This document shows positions 31,889 through 40,512 of a stretch of 64,000 nucleotides of DNA, piece by piece. The DNA comes from Telmatospirillum siberiense. Its GTDB lineage: Bacteria > Pseudomonadota > Alphaproteobacteria > Rhodospirillales > Magnetospirillaceae. Position numbers and translations under genes: made by a program. The first letter of the stretch is position 1. Every line of letters starts with the position of its first letter. The notes beneath the pieces are model-generated. The model ran no database searches. It was not told where the DNA came from and saw only the letters and a program-made list of their open reading frames with translations. The stretch covers positions 62,001-126,000 of the forward strand of contig NZ_PIUM01000001.1 of NCBI RefSeq assembly GCF_002845745.1, read 5' to 3'.

Positions 31889-34747
31889 ATGAGGCGTCGG
31901 CTACGGCTGGGCATTAATGCCTGGTTGATTCTCCTTTCCCTGTTCTCGGCCATTCCCATCGTCCTTTTTTCCGGGTTCACCATTTACCGCCTGGGGGTCT
32001 CGCAGCAGAACGTCCAGATATCCCGTTTGTCCCATCGGGCCGTGGCGGCCGCTGTGGCGGTCGAACAGCGCTTGGCCGCGATGTCGGCGATGACCCGGGG
32101 GCTGGCCCTGTCCGATGCTGCCCTGCAAGGCGACGTCCCGGCGCTTTATCGGCAGGCGACGCGTCTGCTCAAGGTGGCGCCGGAGGCGCGGCTGATCACC
32201 CTTATCGATGCCGAAGGCCGGCAGATTTTCAATACGGCCGTGCCTTTGGGATCGGCTATTCCGCCAGCCAGTCAAGGTGAGGTGGTGCGGAGGGTGTTTT
32301 CGACCGGCTTGCCGGTCGTGTCCGATCTTTATACGGGCGTGGTCGTGGCTGAGCCGACTATTTCCATCAATGTGCCCGTCTCGCGCGAAGGGCGGGTCGT
32401 CTATTGCCTCAGAATGAGCGTTCTCGTCGACATTTTCAGCCAGGCGCTTCGCGATCAGGCGGTTCCGCCGGGTTGGACGGTGGCGTTGATCAGTCAAAGC
32501 GGTGTCATCATCGCCCGCAATCATGAGGCCGAACAATTCGTTGGAGAGAGGAGCCGCGATGACATCTTCGAGGCCATCGCCTCCCGCCGGGAAGGGGTTT
32601 TCGACAGCGTTACCCATGAAGGAACGCAGGTTAAAACCCTGGTGCAACGTATCCCGGAGGCGGACTGGGCGGTGGTTATCGGGGCTCCCGTCGCGTTGCT
32701 GAACGCCGGTCTCATGCAATCGTTGTGGGCGATGGGGATCGGAGGAGCGCTGCTGGTCATGGTGGGTATGGCCGCCTCCCTGTGGCTGGCGCGTCATCTG
32801 GCGCGACAGGTCTCCGATCTGGCCGTCGCCTCGACGACGCTGGACGCTGGCGAGGAGCGGCGATTGCCCGCGACGCTTATCCGGGAACTCGACGAAATGG
32901 GTGCCGCCCTCGGCAACGCGCGTTCTCGCGAGATTCAGGTCTGCGCCGAGTTGAGCGAGAGCAAGACGACCGAGGCCATGCTGGCGCGCCTGGTCGAGGA
33001 ATTGCGCCTTTCCCAGGCGCAGGTGATTCAGTCGGCCGGGCGTTTTCAGGCTTTGCTGAAGACCGCCAGCGACGGTATCCATACTCTCGATGAGCACGGC
33101 AATCTGCTGGAGACCAGCGATTCCTTCCTGCGGATGCTGGGCTACGAGGCCCACGAAATGGAGGGGATGGCGGTCGGTGACTGGTATGTCGACTTTCATC
33201 CGGACACCACTCTGGCGTCGCTGCGCTTTCAGGTGGAAGAGCAGGAAGGGCGAATTTTCGAGGCCAAATTCCGTCGACGTGACGGAACCGTCTTCGATGT
33301 CGAGATTTCCTGCCGTGGGGTGCATGTCGACGGCATGCGCTATCTTTATGCCGCTGCCCGCGATATCACCGAACGCAAGACGGCGGAAGCCAAGATCCAG
33401 CAACTCGCTTTCTACGATAGTCTGACCCATCTGCCCAACCGTCGCCTTCTGTTGGAACGCCTCACGCAGGCCAAGGCGCTGGTCAGCCGCAACGGAACCC
33501 ATGGTGCGGTGGCCTTCTTCGACGTCGATAATTTCAAGATCCTCAATGACACCTTGGGGCACCGGATGGGCGATCTGCTGCTGGCGGAGATCGCCGGGCG
33601 CCTCAAGGCTTGCGTAAGGGACACGGATACCGTGGCCCGGTTCGGCGGCGACGAGTTCGTCATCGTACTGGAGGACTTGAGCGGCGACGTCGAGGAGGCG
33701 GCGCTGCGGGCCGATGGCATCGTCGAGAAGGTTCTGGAGCATCTGGCTGAACCGTACCAACTGGAAAATCATCTGCATTTCAGCACGGTGAGCCTGGGCG
33801 TCACCCTGTTCCACGACAAGGACGTCACCAACGACGATCTGCTGCGTCAAGCCGATCTCGCCATGTATCAGGCCAAGGCGGGGGGACGGAATACCCGCCG
33901 GTTCTTCGATCCGAAAATGCAAGCCGGCCTGGCCGCCCAGTCGGCGTTGGAAAGCGATCTGCGCGCCGCCTTGGAGAACAAGGAGTCGCTGGTTCTTCAT
34001 TACCAGCCTCAGGTCGATCGGCGTGGCGGCTTGATCGGGGCCGAAGGGTTGTTGCGATGGCGCCATCCCGTCAAGGGCATCGTTCAGCCCGATGAGTTCA
34101 TTCCCCTGGCCGAGGCCAGCGGCCTTATCCTGGCCTTGGGAACCAGGGTTATCGCCATGGCTTGCGATCAATTGGCGGCCTGGAGCCGCGACCCGGTGAC
34201 GAGTCACCTGGCGCTGGCGATCAATGTCAGCGCCCGCCAGTTTCGCCATCCCGGTTTCATCGGCGAAGTCGAGGGGGCCCTGGCCCGTTCGAAAATCGAT
34301 CCGCGTCTTTTGAAACTGGAACTGACCGAGAGCCTTCTGCTTCAGGAAATGGACGACGCCGTTCAAAAGATGCGCGCCCTGGAAAATCTGGGTGTTTCCT
34401 TGTCCCTTGATGATTTCGGCACTGGATATTCGTCGCTTGCCTATCTGAAGCGCCTGCCGCTCAGCCAGATCAAGATCGACCGGTCCTTCGTGCGCGACAT
34501 CCTGGTCGACGCCAATGACGCCACCATCGCCAAAACCATTATCGTGCTGGGAAAATCCCTGGGATTGAGTGTGATCGCCGAAGGGGTCGAAGAGCCGGGC
34601 CAGTGGCGGTTTCTGCACGACGAAGGATGTGACCAGGCGCAAGGCTTTCTGTTCGGCCGCCCGATGCCGGCCGAGGAATTCCTCGTCCATGTCCGGCAGC
34701 GGTCCCGGATGTCATCCTTGAGCGATGGTTTGTCTCTCGTGCACTGA
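31889..34747 (+). CDS. Cache-PAS-GGDEF-EAL cyclic-di-GMP signalling protein
   Basis: This 952-residue inner-membrane protein has a helix at about residues 12-32, a periplasmic Cache-type sensor and a second helix at about 275-300. A PAS domain (about 385-500, RFQALLKTASDGIHTLDEHG), a GGDEF domain and an EAL domain follow. RFGGDEF is intact with a product-inhibition RxxD (RDTD) five residues before it. The EAL domain reads EGLLR at the signature and keeps DDFGTGYSSL, IKIDRSFV and AEGVEE, so both synthesis and hydrolysis of c-di-GMP look possible. The gene is alone on its strand. Confidence 0.95.
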   Translation: MRRRLRLGINAWLILLSLFSAIPIVLFSGFTIYRLGVSQQNVQISRLSHRAVAAAVAVEQRLAAMSAMTRGLALSDAALQGDVPALYRQATRLLKVAPEARLITLIDAEGRQIFNTAVPLGSAIPPASQGEVVRRVFSTGLPVVSDLYTGVVVAEPTISINVPVSREGRVVYCLRMSVLVDIFSQALRDQAVPPGWTVALISQSGVIIARNHEAEQFVGERSRDDIFEAIASRREGVFDSVTHEGTQVKTLVQRIPEADWAVVIGAPVALLNAGLMQSLWAMGIGGALLVMVGMAASLWLARHLARQVSDLAVASTTLDAGEERRLPATLIRELDEMGAALGNARSREIQVCAELSESKTTEAMLARLVEELRLSQAQVIQSAGRFQALLKTASDGIHTLDEHGNLLETSDSFLRMLGYEAHEMEGMAVGDWYVDFHPDTTLASLRFQVEEQEGRIFEAKFRRRDGTVFDVEISCRGVHVDGMRYLYAAARDITERKTAEAKIQQLAFYDSLTHLPNRRLLLERLTQAKALVSRNGTHGAVAFFDVDNFKILNDTLGHRMGDLLLAEIAGRLKACVRDTDTVARFGGDEFVIVLEDLSGDVEEAALRADGIVEKVLEHLAEPYQLENHLHFSTVSLGVTLFHDKDVTNDDLLRQADLAMYQAKAGGRNTRRFFDPKMQAGLAAQSALESDLRAALENKESLVLHYQPQVDRRGGLIGAEGLLRWRHPVKGIVQPDEFIPLAEASGLILALGTRVIAMACDQLAAWSRDPVTSHLALAINVSARQFRHPGFIGEVEGALARSKIDPRLLKLELTESLLLQEMDDAVQKMRALENLGVSLSLDDFGTGYSSLAYLKRLPLSQIKIDRSFVRDILVDANDATIAKTIIVLGKSLGLSVIAEGVEEPGQWRFLHDEGCDQAQGFLFGRPMPAEEFLVHVRQRSRMSSLSDGLSLVH

Positions 34748-34794
34748 TACCAAATCTCGGTGATCATAACCGATCACCAGGCCCTTAATCGCCG
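34747..34794 (+). repeat. Dispersed intergenic repeat, family R2, copy b
   Basis: ATACCAAATCTCGGTGATCA leads into AACCGATCACCAGGCCCTTA, the same arrangement as the minus strand of 16198-16246. GGTGATC and GATCACC form a hairpin. It begins at the stop codon region of the GGDEF-EAL gene and lies before the convergent DHH gene, so a terminator role is plausible. Confidence 0.6.
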
Positions 34795-34801
34795 TTTCGG
34801 C

Positions 34802-35731
34802 TCAACCGTCGGCGGTGATGCGGGCGATCAGATCCGCCAGCACCTCCGCCGCCCGTTCATTGGCCACTTGGCAGGTTCCCGCGTTGGCGTGGCCGCCGCC
34901 GCCGTATTGTAGGCACAGCGCGCCGATGTTGGTGTTGGATGTCCGGTTGACGATCGATTTGCCGATGGCGAACACCGTGTTGGCCTTCTTCACGCCCCAC
35001 ATGACGTGGATCGAGATGTTGCAGGCGGGAAACAGGGCGTAAATGACGAAACGGTTGCCGGCGTAGATGGTTTCCTCGTCGCGGAGATCGAGCACCACCA
35101 GATTGTTCCGGACCGTCGCGCAGCGTGTAATCTGTTCCTCGAAACGTTCCTGATGGGCGAAGTAAAGATCCGTCCGTTCGCGCACGTCCGGAAGGGCCAG
35201 GATCTCATCGATACTGTGCCGGGTGCAATAATCGATGAGATTCATCATCAGTTCGTAATTGGATACCCGGAAATCGCGGAAGCGACCCAGACCGGTGCGC
35301 GCGTCCATGATGAAATTCAGCAGCGTCCAGTCTTTCGGTTCCAGAATATCGTCGACGCGGTATTGCGCCGAATCGCCCCGATCGACGGCGTCCAGCATAG
35401 CCTTCCAGTTCGCCGGGAAGCGGGAGCGCCCTCCGAAATGTTTGCAGACGACATGGGCGGCCGAAGGGGCATCGGGGTCGATGATGTGGTTGGCCTCCGG
35501 TCCGACCCGCAAGGTCTCCGATAGATGATGGTCGAAGGCCTGATAGACGCCATCGACGTAGGGCAGATTGGTCGTGATGTCGTTGGGTCCGATGGCGACC
35601 AGACCGTCCTGCATATCCTTGGGATGAACGAATTTGATGTCTTCGATGAGATCGAGATGTTTCAACAGTACGGCGCAAACCAGGCCGTCGAAGTCGCTAC
35701 GGGTCACCAGTCTGAATTTAGCGCTCGACAT
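34802..35731 (-). CDS. DHH family phosphoesterase (exopolyphosphatase-like)
   Basis: This 309-residue cytoplasmic protein has the DHH/DHHA1 two-domain layout. Metal-binding motifs are VTRSDFDGLVCAVLL near the N-terminus, DHHLSE around residue 68, and the C-terminal GGGGHANAGTCQ of the DHHA1 domain. Family members hydrolyse polyphosphate, oligoribonucleotides, pAp or cyclic dinucleotides. Because it faces a c-di-GMP protein gene, a linear dinucleotide (pGpG) is a possible substrate, but this is only suggested by position. Confidence 0.88.
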   Translation of the reverse strand: MSSAKFRLVTRSDFDGLVCAVLLKHLDLIEDIKFVHPKDMQDGLVAIGPNDITTNLPYVDGVYQAFDHHLSETLRVGPEANHIIDPDAPSAAHVVCKHFGGRSRFPANWKAMLDAVDRGDSAQYRVDDILEPKDWTLLNFIMDARTGLGRFRDFRVSNYELMMNLIDYCTRHSIDEILALPDVRERTDLYFAHQERFEEQITRCATVRNNLVVLDLRDEETIYAGNRFVIYALFPACNISIHVMWGVKKANTVFAIGKSIVNRTSNTNIGALCLQYGGGGHANAGTCQVANERAAEVLADLIARITADG

Positions 35732-35951
35732 TGTCGTTCCCCCTGCCGCCGTCCGACGGTCACATTTATATCTCTAAGGTTTCCTTATGTTAAATCTAAC
35801 CCACCTCAGGCGTTCATGCCAACACTTGCCTTGATTGAGCCGGCAACCGGCCATATTTCCGTCACCATTACCCGATAACGTCTTCCTTCATGGGGCGGGC
35901 ATCTTGTTTCGCCCAATATTGGATCGGCCCAAAAGGGGCCGCGAGGTCATC

Positions 35952-36275
35952 ATGGTAAAGATGCAGGGCAAAACGATTGCGGGTTTGGTGGCTACCGCGA
36001 TGTTGGTCGCCGTTCCTTACGTACCGGCCCAGGCCCATGATCATGGGCGGGGCGATGCGATCGGTCTGGGATTGCTGGGAGCCGCGGTGATCGGCTCGGT
36101 CGCCGCCTTGGCGGCGTCCTCCGCTCCTCCGCCCCAGCAGGTCTATGTGGCTCCGGCTTATGCGCCGCCGCCGCAGGTGGTCTATGCGCCGCCGCCGACC
36201 GTCGTCTACGCCCAGCCCTATTACGCCCAGCCGCGTGCCGTCTATTATGCGCCCGGCTACTATCCCGGCTACTGA
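35952..36275 (+). CDS. Small exported protein with Tyr/Pro-rich tail
   Basis: The 107-residue protein starts at MVKMQGKTIAGLVATAM behind a GAGGT site. A signal peptide ends near AQAHDHG, a hydrophobic segment (GLGLLGAAVIGSVAALAA) follows, and the last ~50 residues are built from Pro, Tyr, Val and Ala (such as YAPPPQVVYAPPPTVVYAQP). Proteins of this design are common in Alphaproteobacteria and are assumed to sit in the envelope; no function is known. Its end overlaps the convergent ubiX gene by 7 bp. Confidence 0.75.
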   Translation: MVKMQGKTIAGLVATAMLVAVPYVPAQAHDHGRGDAIGLGLLGAAVIGSVAALAASSAPPPQQVYVAPAYAPPPQVVYAPPPTVVYAQPYYAQPRAVYYAPGYYPGY

Positions 36276-36880
36276 CCGCCGTCTTCGCGCCGGGGACGCT
36301 TTCGAGCCGCTTGTCCCGTCTGGCCCCAGCGCTTCACCCGGCCGGTGTCGAGGTCGAAAAGATCGAGGATGCGGCCGACCGTGTGATCGACCATATCGTC
36401 GATGCTGACGGGAGCTGCGTAGAAGGCCGGGACGGGGGGGGCGATGATCGCGCCCATTTCGGAAAGCGCGGTCATTGTCCGCAGATGTCCCGTATGGAGG
36501 GGCGTCTCCCTGACCATGAGGATCAGGCGCCGGCGCTCCTTCAAAGTGACGTCGGCCGCCCGTGTCAGGAGGCTTGAGGTGACGCCCGTGGCGATTTCCG
36601 ACATCGAACGGATCGAGCAGGGGGCGATGACCATTCCCCGGTAGCGCGCCGAGCCTGACGACGGCGCCGCGGCGATATCGGCCGGATTGAAAACGCTGTC
36701 GGCCAGGGCATGGACATCCGCCAATTTAAGCGTCGTTTCGAGGGCGAGGGTGACCTCGGCCGAGCGGCTCATCACTAGGTGGCTGGGGATGCCGAGGGCG
36801 CGCAGGGCTTCGAGCATGCGGATGCCGTAAATGACGCCGGACGCGCCGCTGATACCGACGAGCAGGGGGGGGATGTTCAT
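36269..36880 (-). CDS. ubiX: Flavin prenyltransferase UbiX
   Basis: This 203-residue cytoplasmic enzyme joins dimethylallyl phosphate to FMN, making the prenylated flavin cofactor for UbiD decarboxylases (ubiquinone or aromatic acid metabolism). The N-terminal GISGASGVIYGIR loop, the APCSIRSMSEIATG block and the VRETPLHTGHLR motif with the conserved Arg-Glu are all present. The C-terminus is slightly extended and basic. No ubiD gene is in the window. Confidence 0.92.
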   Translation of the reverse strand: MNIPPLLVGISGASGVIYGIRMLEALRALGIPSHLVMSRSAEVTLALETTLKLADVHALADSVFNPADIAAAPSSGSARYRGMVIAPCSIRSMSEIATGVTSSLLTRAADVTLKERRRLILMVRETPLHTGHLRTMTALSEMGAIIAPPVPAFYAAPVSIDDMVDHTVGRILDLFDLDTGRVKRWGQTGQAARKRPRREDGGQ

Positions 36881-36954
36881 TTTTTATCTGCTGACAATCG
36901 ATCTAGCCCAAGCTTAATATCATAGTCGGGTATCCATGTTATGGGAGGATAGTG

Positions 36955-37122
36955 ATGAGCCTTCTCGATCGTGTCCAGTCCCTCAAAGCAAAGCATGCGG
37001 CTTTGGATGCAGCGCTCGATGACGAGGCGCGGCGTCCGGCGCCGGATGAAGTTGCGATCGCGGAGCTCAAACGAAAAAAGCTGAAGATCAAGGATGAACT
37101 GGAGCGTATCGCCCCACACTGA
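36955..37122 (+). CDS. DUF465 (YdcH-like) small protein
   Basis: This 55-residue protein is preceded by a GGGAGG site 6 bp before the ATG. It begins MSLLDRVQSLKAKHAALDAA and continues as a charged helical hairpin rich in Lys, Glu and Leu (AELKRKKLKIKDELERI). That is the pattern of the DUF465/YdcH family, found widely in Proteobacteria. The role is unknown. It is divergent from ubiX. Confidence 0.85.
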   Translation: MSLLDRVQSLKAKHAALDAALDDEARRPAPDEVAIAELKRKKLKIKDELERIAPH

Positions 37123-37237
37123 TCGGTCTTCGGCAGCCGGTTTCCCGGGGAGATCGGGAAACCGGTGGTGCCGGACAAAGTCTTGATCCAAGCGGCTGAT
37201 GGCCGCTTTTTTAATGTCCAGACTGTTCCCCGTCGGT

Positions 37238-37627
37238 TCAGCGCAGCGCCGAGGTGGCCTTCTTGCTTCGGGGGGCGGTGGCGGTGTCTTCGGCGTCGGC
37301 CTGCTGGTCGGCGAATTTCCGCAACTGTTCGCGTTCGGCGATCTTCAGTTTGTCCCGTTGCTGCTTTTGCTCGGCCTTCAGTTTGTCCCGTTGTTCCTTG
37401 ATGTCGGCCTTCAGCTTTTCGCTCTGATCCTTCTGGGTCAGCTTGAGCTTCTCCCTCTGTTCCTTGAATTTCGCCTTGATCTGATCGCGGCCGTCCTCTT
37501 TCGCCGGAGCAGCCTGGGTTACGGGGGCGGTGCTCGCCGCATCGGTGGTCTTGACCGAAGACGCGGCCAGGCAGGGGGCCGTCAGCAGCAGCGTGGTCAT
37601 GCCGAGGGCGGTGATGAATGTCCTCAT
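37238..37627 (-). CDS. Exported coiled-coil protein with EQRxKLK-type repeats
   Basis: The 129-residue protein starts at MRTFITALGMTTLLL with an AGAGGA site and has a signal peptide cleaved near CLAAS. The mature part is a Lys/Glu/Gln-rich helix with repeats about 11 residues long, such as EQREKLKLTQKD, EQRDKLKAEQKQ and QRDKLKIAEREQ. This predicts a single long coiled coil in the periplasm. No family function was recognised. Its translation start region closely resembles that of the EfeM-like gene, which is probably coincidental. Confidence 0.7.
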   Translation of the reverse strand: MRTFITALGMTTLLLTAPCLAASSVKTTDAASTAPVTQAAPAKEDGRDQIKAKFKEQREKLKLTQKDQSEKLKADIKEQRDKLKAEQKQQRDKLKIAEREQLRKFADQQADAEDTATAPRSKKATSALR

Positions 37628-37833
37628 GGAAAGGTCCTCTTGCATCGAAATTGTAGCCAAAAGTTTCCAAAAAGGAAAATAACATACCGCATGTCCGTCC
37701 GCCAGTCCCTTGGGATCTATCCCCGATGGCGAGGTCGGCATATGCCGCCTAGCCAAAGAGGTAAAATTCTTGCAAAGTTTTACGGCATAAGAACGACATG
37801 AAATTGTCCAATATAGATGCGGATGGAAAGAAC

Positions 37834-39747
37834 ATGACCAACGCCTACGACCTGGCCTATCGGCGATCGATCGAAAATCCCGCTGAATTCTGGGCTGAGG
37901 CCGCCCGGGAGATTTCCTGGTACAAGACCTGGGACAGGGTCTTGGACGACAGCAATGCGCCGTTCTACCGCTGGTTCTCGGGAGGTATTGTCAACACCTG
38001 CTACAATGCGGTCGATCGTCATGTCGAAAACGGTCGCGGCGATCAGGCCGCCATCATTTACGACAGTCCTATGACCCATACGGTGCGTCGGCTCAGCTAT
38101 CGGCAATTGCGGGACCGCACGGCGCGTTTCGCCGGGGTTCTGGCGGGGCTGGGCGTGGGGAAGGGCGATCGGGTGATCGTCTATATGCCGATGGTGCCGG
38201 AGGCCCTGGTGGCCATGCTGGCGACGGCCCGGCTGGGGGCCGTCCATTCGGTGGTGTTCGGAGGCTTCGCCGCGAACGAATTGGCGACCAGGATCAACGA
38301 CGCCCGGCCGAAGGTCATCGTTTCCGCCTCATGCGGCATCGAAGGGCAGAAAGTCATCGCCTATAAGCCGTTGCTCGATCATGCGATCGAACTGGCGGAG
38401 CACAAGCCCGATCATACCGTCATCCTGCAGCGTCCGCAGGTCGAGGCATCCTTGACCCCGGGCCGCGATCTCGATTGGGAGGAGGCGGAAGCCAAGGCGA
38501 CGCCGCACGACTGCGTGCCGGTCGCGGCGACCGATCCGCTCTATATCCTTTATACCTCGGGGACCACCGGGCAGCCGAAAGGAGTGGTGCGCGACAACGG
38601 CGGCCATATGGTGGCGTTGAAATGGACCATGTCCAACATCTATGACGTCAAGCCGGGCGAGGTCTATTGGGCCGCCTCGGACGTCGGTTGGGTGGTGGGG
38701 CACAGCTATATCGTCTATGCCCCCTTGCTGCATGGCTGCACGACGCTGGTTTTCGAGGGAAAACCGGTCGGCACGCCCGATGCCGGCGCCTTCTGGCGGG
38801 TGATCGCCGAGCACAAGGTACAGACCCTGTTCACCGCTCCCACGGCCTTTCGCGCCATCAAGCGCGACGATCCCGATGCCTTGCTGCTCAAGAATTACGA
38901 TCTCAGCCATTTCCGGACGCTTTTCCTGGCCGGGGAACGCTCGGATCCCGATACCCTGCAATGGGCCGAGCGGCATTTGCGGGTGCCGGTGATCGATCAC
39001 TGGTGGCAGACGGAAACGGGCTGGGCCATCGCCGCCAATTGTATGGGGCTGCATGCCTTTCCGGTAAAACACGGCTCGCCGACCAAGGCGGCGCCGGGCT
39101 GGGACGTGCAGGTTCTGGACGAGGGACATCACAATTGCGAGCCGGGCAAGGTGGGCGCCCTGGTCGTCAAATTGCCGTTGCCGCCCGGTACCCTGACGAC
39201 CCTGTGGAACGCCGACCAGCGGTTCATCGACAGCTATCTCTACGAATTCCCCGGCTATTACAAGACCGCCGATGCCGGCTATATCGACGAAGACGGCTAC
39301 ATCTATGTGATGAGCCGAACCGACGACATCATCAACGTCGCGGGGCATCGTCTTTCCACAGGTGCCATGGAGGAGGTGCTGGCCAGCCATCCCGATGTGG
39401 CCGAATGCGCCGTTATCGGCGTGCATGACGCGATGAAGGGGCAATTGCCGTTGGGGTTCCTGGTCCTGAAGGCCGGCGTCACCAAGTCGCACGATCAGAT
39501 CTTGAAGGAGGTGGTCGCCCTGGTGCGCGAAAGGATCGGTCCCGTCGCCGCCTTCAAGACGGCGACGGTGGTGAAACGGCTTCCCAAGACCCGGTCGGGC
39601 AAGATCCTGCGCGGCACCATGCAGAAGATCGCCGATCACGAAGCCTTTAAAATGCCGGCGACCATCGATGATCCCGGAATTCTGGAGGAAATCGAAGAGG
39701 ATTTGACCGCCATCGGCTATGCCAAGGCCCGCGAGGAAACGGCCTGA
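37834..39747 (+). CDS. prpE: Propionyl-CoA synthetase
   Basis: This 637-residue acyl-CoA synthetase of the ANL superfamily activates propionate to propionyl-CoA with ATP. The ATG at 37834 has a GGAAAG site and gives the family start MTNAYDLAYRRSIENPAEFW; an ATG 36 bp upstream is an alternative. Motifs are YILYTSGTTGQPKG (phosphate loop), DHWWQTETG, and the C-terminal RSGKILRGTM carrying the adenylation lysine. A perfect palindromic terminator starts directly after the stop. No methylcitrate or methylmalonyl genes are adjacent. Confidence 0.93.
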   Translation: MTNAYDLAYRRSIENPAEFWAEAAREISWYKTWDRVLDDSNAPFYRWFSGGIVNTCYNAVDRHVENGRGDQAAIIYDSPMTHTVRRLSYRQLRDRTARFAGVLAGLGVGKGDRVIVYMPMVPEALVAMLATARLGAVHSVVFGGFAANELATRINDARPKVIVSASCGIEGQKVIAYKPLLDHAIELAEHKPDHTVILQRPQVEASLTPGRDLDWEEAEAKATPHDCVPVAATDPLYILYTSGTTGQPKGVVRDNGGHMVALKWTMSNIYDVKPGEVYWAASDVGWVVGHSYIVYAPLLHGCTTLVFEGKPVGTPDAGAFWRVIAEHKVQTLFTAPTAFRAIKRDDPDALLLKNYDLSHFRTLFLAGERSDPDTLQWAERHLRVPVIDHWWQTETGWAIAANCMGLHAFPVKHGSPTKAAPGWDVQVLDEGHHNCEPGKVGALVVKLPLPPGTLTTLWNADQRFIDSYLYEFPGYYKTADAGYIDEDGYIYVMSRTDDIINVAGHRLSTGAMEEVLASHPDVAECAVIGVHDAMKGQLPLGFLVLKAGVTKSHDQILKEVVALVRERIGPVAAFKTATVVKRLPKTRSGKILRGTMQKIADHEAFKMPATIDDPGILEEIEEDLTAIGYAKAREETA

Positions 39748-39793
39748 ATGAAAACGAGGCGCGGGAAGCGAGCTTCCCGCGCCTCGTTTTCAT
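39748..39793. terminator. Perfect 22-bp bidirectional terminator
   Basis: The arm at 39748-39769 (starting ATGAAAACGAGGCGCGGGAA) is exactly complementary to 39772-39793. The A-rich and T-rich ends (AAAACG, CGTTTTC) supply a U-tract for transcripts in either direction. It separates the convergent prpE and trcR genes. Confidence 0.88.
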
Positions 39794-39808
39794 CGATGGT
39801 GATCAGGT

Positions 39809-40378
39809 CTATTCCTGTGCCTGGTCGTAGAGGTCGAGCGGCACCGCCACGGTTTGTCCGCTGCGGGGCCGTGCGATGATCACGGCCTTCTCCAGATCAG
39901 GCTCCGTGCACAATCCCAAAGTCACGGGGTTGCGCGGCTTGATATTGGCTGCGTTCCAGTGGCTGCGATCTCTGACCTTGGCGATGGTGTCCTTGGTCGT
40001 GCCGATCAGTTTGCACAACTGGGCGTCGGACAATTCGGGGTGATGCTTGAGCAACCAAGCGATGGCATCCGGCTTATCCTGACGTTTGGATACCGGCGTG
40101 TAGCGGGCGCCCTTGACTTTTTGAAGCGCCAGATCGGGAACGCTCGAAAGACGAAGATAAGCGTTTTCATCCTTTTCGCAGCGTTCGATTTCCTCGCGGG
40201 TCAATTGACCATTGGCCACGGGGTCGAGGCCGACGATTCCAACAGCCACTTCTCCATCCGCGATGGCTTGCACCTCAAGTGCATGCATCCCGCAGAAGGC
40301 GGCGATCTGTTCGAATGACAGCGTACTATTTTCGACGAGCCAGACGGCTGTCGCCTTGGGCATGAGCGGCAAGGCCAT
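39809..40378 (-). CDS. trcR: DUF1013 family cell-cycle transcriptional regulator TrcR
   Basis: The 189-residue protein starts at MALPLMPKATAVWLVEN behind a strong AAAGGAGG site. It matches the DUF1013 family, conserved across Alphaproteobacteria and named TrcR for its link to cell-cycle transcription in Caulobacter. Helix-turn-helix-like segments (LSFEQIAAFCGMHALEVQAI and LSDAQLCKLIGTTKDTIAKV) appear twice, suggesting DNA or RNA polymerase interaction. No membrane segment is present. Confidence 0.88.
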   Translation of the reverse strand: MALPLMPKATAVWLVENSTLSFEQIAAFCGMHALEVQAIADGEVAVGIVGLDPVANGQLTREEIERCEKDENAYLRLSSVPDLALQKVKGARYTPVSKRQDKPDAIAWLLKHHPELSDAQLCKLIGTTKDTIAKVRDRSHWNAANIKPRNPVTLGLCTEPDLEKAVIIARPRSGQTVAVPLDLYDQAQE

Positions 40379-40512
40379 AGGTCCTCCTTTCAGGTCTTCT
40401 CTTGACGTTATTCTGACCTGGATCGGTCTTGCCGGACGAAACCGGCGCAAGATGGGTGTCTGCCCATATATAGGCATGCACCCACCTGAAGGTCAAATAC
40501 AGGTAAAATGAT

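Noticed and set aside
31901-34690. 929-codon open frame antisense to the GGDEF-EAL gene
   Set aside because: It is an exact mirror of a gene with clear domains, has no ribosome binding site or family similarity, and reflects GC-rich codon use.
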